From Actinospica durhamensis (GTDB taxonomy: Bacteria > Actinomycetota > Actinomycetes > Streptomycetales > Catenulisporaceae), in contig NZ_JAGSOG010000059.1 in the NCBI RefSeq assembly GCF_018139695.1, positions 1 through 36,874 of the forward strand: DNA of 36,874 nt, written 5' to 3'. The translations under genes and the position numbers were made by a program. Positions within the stretch are counted from its first letter, which is position 1. Each line of letters begins with the position of its first letter. A model generated the notes under the pieces. The model ran no database searches and had not been told where the DNA came from. It saw only the letters and a program-made list of their open reading frames with translations. Shown here piece after piece: positions 32,109 to 36,874 of this stretch.

Positions 32109-33103
32109 GTCCTGCCAACCGCGATCGAGACTCCCAACGCGTCGCCCGTGCCCGCATCGCGGCCATGCAGGCCGCCGACCGCGCCAAAGCCCGCCGCAGG
32201 CGCCAGCTGCTGACCGGCGCCATCGCCCTCGTGGTGATCGCCGCGATCGTCGGGATCGGCCTCGCCGTCAAGTCCTCGGGCTCGAACGGCGGGTCCAACG
32301 CGTCCCACGGGTCCGCCACGTCGTCGTCGGCGGCGTCCTTCGCGCCGAGCGGGGCCGTCGTCGACTCGTACGTCAACGCCACGACGCACACCGGCGACGC
32401 CACCGCCATCCCGTACGGCTCGCCCGACGCCAAGGTCACCATGACCGTGTTCGAAGACGTGCGCTGCCCGTACTGCGACATCTTCGAACTCGGCGCGCGC
32501 GATATCTACAAGCAGTTCGTCGCCGCCGGTGAGGTCAAGGTCGAGTTCCACATCGTCAAGCTCATCGACATCAACGACCAGGCCAACGGCGAGAACGCGT
32601 CCGGTTCGCGGGAGGGCGGCAGCGCGCTGGCCTGCGCGCAGAACGCCGGGCTGTTCGACCAGTACCACGACGTGCTCTACGACAGCCAGCCGTCGGAGAC
32701 CACCGACCCGTGGTCGGACCCGTCCGCGCTGATCGCCCTGGCCAAGCAGGTGCCCGGCCTGGACACGGCCGCCTTCGAGTCCTGCGTCACGAACACGACG
32801 TACGGCGGATGGGTGGACCAGAACTGGGCGGACTTCAACACGCTCAAGCTCCAGGGCACGCCCACCATCGAGATCGACGGCACCGCGCTGACCGCCGCCC
32901 AGACCTTCTCTCCCACCTCCAAGGCCGGCGTGACGGCCACCACCAGCCAGGACGGCCAGGGCGCGAACACCTCGGCGATCTTGTCGGCGCTGCAGGCCGC
33001 CGTCACCCAGGCCTACGGCTCCTCGACCCCCGCCCCCTGGAACCCCACCGCGACTCCCACGACCGCGTCGAGTGCTGCTTCGGCTACCGCGTCGGCCAGC
33101 TGA
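32105..33103 (+). CDS. Membrane-anchored DsbA-like thiol-disulfide oxidoreductase
   Basis: 332 residues from the ATG at 32105. A basic N-terminus (ARARIAAMQAADRAKARRRR) precedes one membrane helix (about 35-55), a Ser/Gly linker, then a thioredoxin-fold DsbA domain with the active site FEDVRCPYCDIF (Cys121, Cys124), the cis-Pro region GTPTIEIDG, and a helical insert between. It should sit on the outer face of the membrane and form or isomerise disulfides, or reduce the Sco/ECuC thiols. It ends in a Thr/Ala/Ser-rich tail. Coupled by an ATGA overlap to the MauE-like gene upstream, and 35 bases before the next membrane protein, all in one direction. Pairing with a CGC-motif MauE-like partner suggests an actinobacterial DsbA/DsbB-like pair, by inference. 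Confidence 0.9.
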   Translation: MSPANRDRDSQRVARARIAAMQAADRAKARRRRQLLTGAIALVVIAAIVGIGLAVKSSGSNGGSNASHGSATSSSAASFAPSGAVVDSYVNATTHTGDATAIPYGSPDAKVTMTVFEDVRCPYCDIFELGARDIYKQFVAAGEVKVEFHIVKLIDINDQANGENASGSREGGSALACAQNAGLFDQYHDVLYDSQPSETTDPWSDPSALIALAKQVPGLDTAAFESCVTNTTYGGWVDQNWADFNTLKLQGTPTIEIDGTALTAAQTFSPTSKAGVTATTSQDGQGANTSAILSALQAAVTQAYGSSTPAPWNPTATPTTASSAASATASAS

Positions 33104-33138
33104 AGCGCCCCACGCGAGAGAAAGGCCCTGATTCACCC

Positions 33139-34197
33139 ATGACTACTCGAAAGAACAATTCCAAAGGAGGCGGTGGGCGCGGCGTCATGGCCAAGCCCGC
33201 CACCGCGCCGCGCGCCGCGAGCCGCGTCGTCGTCCCGTCCCGCACCGGCGCCGGCGCCACGGACCCCGGCACCGCCCTGACCTGGCGCCGCAAGCTCCAG
33301 CTCGTCCTCGCCGGGCTGTGGGTACTCGACGGGCTGCTGAAGCTGCAGCCCTTCATGTTCACCAAGGACTTCGCGCCGATGGGGCTCGGCGAAGCCCTCG
33401 ACGGCGCGCCCGGATGGCTGGCCGGCCCGATCCACTGGGCCTCGGGCATCGAGCAGCGCAACCCGATCAGCGCGATGGTGGCGTTCGCGCTGATCGAGCT
33501 GGCCATCGGCTTCGGCATCGCCTGGCCGCGCACCGTCAAGCTCGGCCTGGCCGCGTGCATGGTGTGGGTGCCGTTCCTGTGGTTCTTCGCCGAAGGCCTC
33601 GGCGGCCTCGCCTCGGGCAGCCCCAGCCCGTTCGGCGCGCCCGGCGCCTCCATCCTCTACCTGGCGCTCGCCGTGCTGCTGTGGCCGGTCGAGCAGGACG
33701 GGCTCAGCGAAGCCGCGCGCTTCATCGGGATCCGCCGCGCCCAGGCGTTGTGGATCGTGCTGTGGGGGCTGCTCGCGTTCCTCGCCTTCCTCCCGGCCAA
33801 CACCGCCCCCGGCACCTTCTCCGACGCGATCGCGGGCAACGTCGAGGGCGCTCCGTCCGGCTACGTCTGGCTGCTCGACCACGCCACCCGCGCGGCCAAC
33901 GGGCACGGCCAGGTCCTCGGCATCGCGCTCGGGACCGCGCTCGTCCTGGTCGCCCTCAGCGTCCTGGCACCGTGGCCCAAGGCGGCCCGCGCCGGAGTCG
34001 TGCTGGCCATCGTGCTCGCCGCCCTGATCTGGGTCTTCGCCCAGGGACTCGGCATGCCGTTCCAAGGCATGGGCACCGACCCGGACACCGGACCGCTGCT
34101 CGCCCTGGTCGCGCTCGCCTACTGGCCCGCGCGTCGTCCGGCGAGCGCCACCGAGACCATCGTCGCGTCCGCCGCCGCCGAAGGAGCCGCCGCGTGA
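33139..34197 (+). CDS. Polytopic membrane protein, DoxX-like in part
   Basis: 352 residues from the ATG at 33139; an alternative ATG at 33187 has AAAGGAGG 17 bases upstream. After a basic Gly/Ala-rich N-terminus there are about seven or eight hydrophobic segments, the first being LVLAGLWVLDGLLKLQPFMF. That motif (LW..DG.LK..P.MF) recalls DoxX/TQO-type proteins. A Gly/Pro-rich segment (GLASGSPSPFGAPGASILYL) lies in the middle, and Met residues sit in ACMVWVPFLWFF and GLGMPFQGMGTDP. Family otherwise not recognised. Its stop overlaps the next gene's GTG by four bases (GTGA, 34194-34197). It is probably part of the same envelope system as its neighbours, but the function is unknown. Confidence 0.75.
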   Translation: MTTRKNNSKGGGGRGVMAKPATAPRAASRVVVPSRTGAGATDPGTALTWRRKLQLVLAGLWVLDGLLKLQPFMFTKDFAPMGLGEALDGAPGWLAGPIHWASGIEQRNPISAMVAFALIELAIGFGIAWPRTVKLGLAACMVWVPFLWFFAEGLGGLASGSPSPFGAPGASILYLALAVLLWPVEQDGLSEAARFIGIRRAQALWIVLWGLLAFLAFLPANTAPGTFSDAIAGNVEGAPSGYVWLLDHATRAANGHGQVLGIALGTALVLVALSVLAPWPKAARAGVVLAIVLAALIWVFAQGLGMPFQGMGTDPDTGPLLALVALAYWPARRPASATETIVASAAAEGAAA

Positions 34198-34832
34198 ACG
34201 CCCCGAACTGGCTCAGCACCCTGCTGAGCATCGCGATGATCGCAGTCGCCTGCTACGCACTCGCCAGGATGCTGATCGCCCAGGGCTGGCGGCGCGGCGT
34301 GGACTACGAGACCGACGCCCTCCTGCTGCTGGCCGGCCTCGCCACGGCCGGGCTGATCTCGAACTGGGCACGTACCCTGCCGCGCCCCGGGTGGACCGTC
34401 GTGTTCGTGGCAGGGGGCGTCTACCTGGCCGTGCGCGCGGCACGCGTCTGGACCGACACCCGGGCCCGGCGCCCGCTGCTCGGCGGCCTCGGCTGCTGCG
34501 CCGTGCTGGTCTACGCCTTCACCGCCGACGTCGCCCCGTCCGCGATCCACGGATCGACCGCGGGCGCCTACACGATGGCGGGGATGCCCGGCATGATCGT
34601 CGACCAGACCGAGCGCTTCCCGGCGCTCGGGCTCGCCCTGGTGGTCGCGCTCGCGTTCGCCTCGGTCGTCGCGGTGAACCGGGCCGGCTCGATGCCGCAG
34701 ATCGAACAGGGCCCTGCGATCGGCGGCCCGCGCGACGGCGCCCCCGTCCCCCTCTCGCCCCGCAGCGTGCTCCTGTGCCACGTCGCGCTGCTCCTCGTCC
34801 TCGCCTTCGCGATCCTCGGCAAGATCGTCTGA
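34194..34832 (+). CDS. DUF5134 membrane protein with MAGMPGM motif
   Basis: 212 residues from a GTG at 34194 (AAGGAG seven bases upstream), coupled to the previous gene by a GTGA overlap. About five to six hydrophobic segments, with a basic loop RAARVWTDTRARRPLL. Between helices 3 and 4 is GSTAGAYTMAGMPGMIVDQ: a MxxMxxM motif (Met128, 131, 134) identical in MAGMPGM to the tail of the ECuC-like chaperone. DUF5134 is an actinobacterial family without known function. The shared Met motif argues for Cu(I) contact within this cluster. A 20-bp direct repeat spans its stop codon and a strong hairpin follows, closing the operon. Confidence 0.8.
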   Translation: MNAPNWLSTLLSIAMIAVACYALARMLIAQGWRRGVDYETDALLLLAGLATAGLISNWARTLPRPGWTVVFVAGGVYLAVRAARVWTDTRARRPLLGGLGCCAVLVYAFTADVAPSAIHGSTAGAYTMAGMPGMIVDQTERFPALGLALVVALAFASVVAVNRAGSMPQIEQGPAIGGPRDGAPVPLSPRSVLLCHVALLLVLAFAILGKIV

Positions 34833-34854
34833 ATCTCGGCAAGATTGTCTGCGT
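34815..34854 (+). repeat. 20-bp tandem duplication across a stop codon
   Basis: CTCGGCAAGATCGTCTGAAT (34815-34834) is followed directly by CTCGGCAAGATTGTCTGCGT (34835-34854); the first 17 bases differ at one position. The first copy encodes the last residues and stop of the DUF5134 gene. Confidence 0.7.
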
Positions 34855-34893
34855 CGAGGGCGGCTGAGTCTGGATCGTCTGAGTCGAGCTAGC

Positions 34894-34948
34894 CGGATCG
34901 AGACCGGGGCCCCGTCGTGCGATACAACGGGGCCCCGGTTTCGATCCG
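34894..34948. terminator. Strong bidirectional hairpin between convergent genes
   Basis: 22-bp arms (34894-34915 and 34927-34948) match except one position and enclose an 11-base loop. It lies between the DUF5134 gene (ends 34832) and the convergent amidohydrolase gene (ends 34959), so it can terminate both. Confidence 0.85.
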
Positions 34949-34958
34949 TTTCCCCGTC

Positions 34959-36143
34959 CTACCGTGCGGCCAGGCGGTCAATCAGCAGGCCGGTCATGGC
35001 GCGCACGCCGTGGGCGATCGCCCGCTCGTCGGCGGCGAAGTCGGGCGTGTGCGGCGCGCCGTTCATGCCCACCTCCGCGTTCGCGACCCCGAGGTAGAAC
35101 TGCGCGCCCGGCGCCTCGTTGAGGAACAGGGCGAAGTCCTCGCAGTTGAAGGGCCAGGACGCCTCGGCCCACGCGACGGACTCCGGCCCCAGCGCCCGGC
35201 TCAGGTACCGGCCGGCCGCCGTGGTGAGCTCCGCCGAGTTCACCATGGCGGGGAACGGATCGCCCGTGAGCTCGATGTGTCCGCCCACGGCCGCCGCGAG
35301 CTGCTCGACCTGCGCCCGCAGCTCCAGGTACCGTTCCTGCGGCCAGAGCCGCAGCAGCACGTTGGGGACGGGCCGCCCGTCAGGAGTCTGCTCGGTCCAC
35401 TGGGCGACGCACACGAACTCCCGCATCGACGCGGCGGTCTCCGGGTCGATCACCGTCTGGAAACGCGCATGGTACTCGGCGACGCTCTTCGGGAACTCGA
35501 CCGTGCCGAGCTTCGCCACCTCGGCCGCGAGCGCGGCGGCGGTCGCCTCGTCGCCGTCCGGCAGCGCGATCCGGAAGTGGTCGAGCCCGGGCAGGCCGTA
35601 CCCCGGGGAGACCGCGATCGTGCCGGCGGGGAACGGACCGCAGTGCAGCGAATAGAACTCGCGCGGCGCGAGCCCCTGCACCAGGCCGGTCTCCAGCATC
35701 GCCCGCGCACCCTGGAGGTTCTCCTCGGACGGCTGGAAGACGAACACCAGCCGGCCGCGTACCGAGGCGGAGTCCTGAGCCAGGGTCCGCGCGAGGCCGA
35801 CGCCGATCGCGGTGTGCAGGTCGTGCCCGCACAGGTGCGCGACGCCGGGCACGCGCGAGGCGAAGCCCTCGTCGAACACCCGGTCCGAGAGCGCGAACGG
35901 CAGCACGTTCGTCTGCGCGTCGACCGCGTCCATGTCCGCCCGGTACGCCACCGTCGGACCGTCCGCGGAACCATCGAGTACTGCGATGACCCCGTGCCCG
36001 CCCACGCCGGTGGTCACCTCGAGCCCGGCCTCCCGCAGCTGCTGCGCGACCAGCCCGGCCGTCTCCCGCTCCTCGCCCGCGAGCTCGGGGCGGCGATGGA
36101 TCTCCCGGCGCAGCTCGATCAGTTCCTCGTCAAGATTCGTCAC
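34959..36143 (-). CDS. M20 family metallo-amidohydrolase (M20D type)
   Basis: 394 residues from a GTG at 36143, without a clear ribosome site. Metal-binding motifs of the M20D amidohydrolases are complete: HLCGHDLHTA (Cys105, His107, His110), QPSEENLQGARAM (Glu140-Glu141), LHCGPFPAGT (His167), and PHTPDFAADE near the C-terminus. It lacks a signal peptide, so it acts in the cytoplasm, hydrolysing an amide bond; known members remove acyl groups from amino acids (hippurate- or N-acyl-amino-acid amidohydrolases, auxin-conjugate hydrolases). Substrate cannot be assigned. It is divergent from the PhyH-like gene on the right and convergent with the copper block on the left. Confidence 0.9.
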   Translation of the reverse strand: MTNLDEELIELRREIHRRPELAGEERETAGLVAQQLREAGLEVTTGVGGHGVIAVLDGSADGPTVAYRADMDAVDAQTNVLPFALSDRVFDEGFASRVPGVAHLCGHDLHTAIGVGLARTLAQDSASVRGRLVFVFQPSEENLQGARAMLETGLVQGLAPREFYSLHCGPFPAGTIAVSPGYGLPGLDHFRIALPDGDEATAAALAAEVAKLGTVEFPKSVAEYHARFQTVIDPETAASMREFVCVAQWTEQTPDGRPVPNVLLRLWPQERYLELRAQVEQLAAAVGGHIELTGDPFPAMVNSAELTTAAGRYLSRALGPESVAWAEASWPFNCEDFALFLNEAPGAQFYLGVANAEVGMNGAPHTPDFAADERAIAHGVRAMTGLLIDRLAAR

Positions 36144-36228
36144 CGGGAGATCGTGCGCACACTTCTCGGCGCAGCGCGAACGATTTATTCCGGCTCGGAT
36201 ATCAGTGGACTCCCCGCCGGACCCCGGC

Positions 36229-36234
36229 CAGGAT
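36229..36234 (+). promoter_or_regulatory. Probable -10 element of the PhyH-like gene
   Basis: CAGGAT lies seven bases before the ATG at 36242, with no ribosome site between, suggesting a leaderless transcript. Confidence 0.35.
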
Positions 36235-36241
36235 CGGGACC

Positions 36242-36874
36242 ATGGGTGATTTCGTCGCCGACGGCTTCGTCAAGATCGAGCAGGCCTTCCCGGCGCGGAC
36301 GGCGGCCCAGGTCCGAGCGGTCCTGTGGCGCGAGACGGGCTGCGACCCCGACGACCCCGCGACCTGGACCCGACCGGTGATCCGGCTCGGGGGCTACGGC
36401 GGCGGCCCCTTCGAAGCGGCCGCGAACACGCCCGCGCTGCTCAAGGCCTACGACGACCTCGCCGGCCCCGGCCGCTGGACCCCGCGCACCGGCCTCGGCA
36501 CCTTCCCCGTCCGCTTCCCCGGCCAGGAGCCGCCCGGCGACGACGGCTGGCACATCGAGGGCAGCTTCCCCGGCGAGGACCCGACCGACATCTTCAGCGC
36601 CCGGGTGAACCTGACCTCGCGCGGCCGCGCGCTGCTCATGCTGTTCCTGTTCTCCGAAGTGGGCGAGCACGACGCCCCGACCAGGATCCGGATCGGATCC
36701 CACCTCGCCGTCCCCCCGCTGCTGGCGCCGGCGGGCGAGGCAGGCCTGACCATGCTCGAGATCTCGCGACAAGCCGTCGCGGCCACCGAACACCTGCCCG
36801 TCGCCCTGGCCACCGGCCACCCCGGCGACGTCTACCTCTGCCACCCCTTCCTCGTCCACGCGGCCCAGCCCCTG
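36242..36874 (+). CDS. Phytanoyl-CoA dioxygenase-like protein (3' end beyond window)
   Basis: 211 codons from the ATG at 36242 stay open to the right edge, so the gene is incomplete. The N-terminus MGDFVADGFVKIEQAFP is the characteristic start of PhyH-superfamily Fe(II)/2-oxoglutarate oxygenases. The motif WHIEGSF gives a metal-binding HxE pair (HxD is more usual), the downstream loop has TRIRIGSH, and CHPFLVHAAQP near the end carries the distal His with GHPGDVYL just before it. It should hydroxylate a small substrate in the cytoplasm, but the substrate is unknown. Divergent from the amidohydrolase gene, with a 98-base gap between starts. Confidence 0.75.
   Translation, partial: MGDFVADGFVKIEQAFPARTAAQVRAVLWRETGCDPDDPATWTRPVIRLGGYGGGPFEAAANTPALLKAYDDLAGPGRWTPRTGLGTFPVRFPGQEPPGDDGWHIEGSFPGEDPTDIFSARVNLTSRGRALLMLFLFSEVGEHDAPTRIRIGSHLAVPPLLAPAGEAGLTMLEISRQAVAATEHLPVALATGHPGDVYLCHPFLVHAAQPL

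Overview
The window is about 37 kb of chromosomal DNA from a very GC-rich, probably filamentous actinobacterium (Streptomyces, Catenulispora or Actinospica-like; genus not determinable from sequence alone). Pointers are GC-rich third codon positions, frequent GTG starts, several starts that look leaderless, and actinobacterial families: DUF1707, DUF7144, DUF5134, secreted GH11-CBM2 xylanase, extracellular copper chaperone with Sco and a Tat-exported DyP peroxidase, and a BldD-type box next to diguanylate cyclase genes. No rRNA, tRNA, CRISPR array, insertion sequence, integrase or phage gene was recognised; it reads as chromosome-arm or accessory sequence.

Layout. 1-2377: the start of a secreted protein (leftward), a 760-bp gene-free stretch, and a secreted xylanase whose upstream region carries CGAAA/TTTCG palindromes. 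2378-4814: two divergent paralogous membrane diguanylate cyclases (both GGEEF with an RxxD inhibitory site) flanking a palindrome that fits the BldD box. 4884-8666: a DUF2254 membrane protein, a GH15 glucoamylase/trehalase-type enzyme, and a DUF7144 membrane protein. 8856-12775: a 14-TM drug exporter, two unrecognised proteins, and a membrane protein plus winged-helix regulator pair preceded by a perfect inverted repeat. 12800-14724: a two-gene ABC exporter with coupled genes. 14928-17948: a large secreted protein of unknown role, a DUF1707 protein and a small SPFH/band-7-like protein.

17974-26905: an operon of a 1219-residue TPR-CHAT putative protease and an unrecognised 239-residue partner; a secreted beta-lactamase-fold protein that has lost catalytic-motif residues; a Cys/His-rich small protein; a one-pass membrane protein with cytoplasmic HTH and external SH3-like domain; and a MntP/DUF204-type membrane protein.

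26979-34832 is the most coherent block: two paralogous Met-rich membrane proteins flank an extracellular copper chaperone (PCu(A)C), a Sco thiol-copper protein and a Tat DyP peroxidase; then come a MauE/DoxX-like protein, a membrane-anchored DsbA-like oxidoreductase, a polytopic membrane protein and a DUF5134 protein, with start-stop overlaps. MxxMxxM methionine motifs, including an identical MAGMPGM in two proteins, recur across the block. I infer an envelope copper-handling and thiol-redox system related to the Streptomyces ECuC/Sco/DtpA pathway but with additional membrane parts. The window ends with an M20 amidohydrolase and the 5' part of a phytanoyl-CoA-dioxygenase-like gene. The best candidates for undescribed biology are the Met-motif copper block, the TPR-CHAT locus, and the BldD-box diguanylate cyclase pair.
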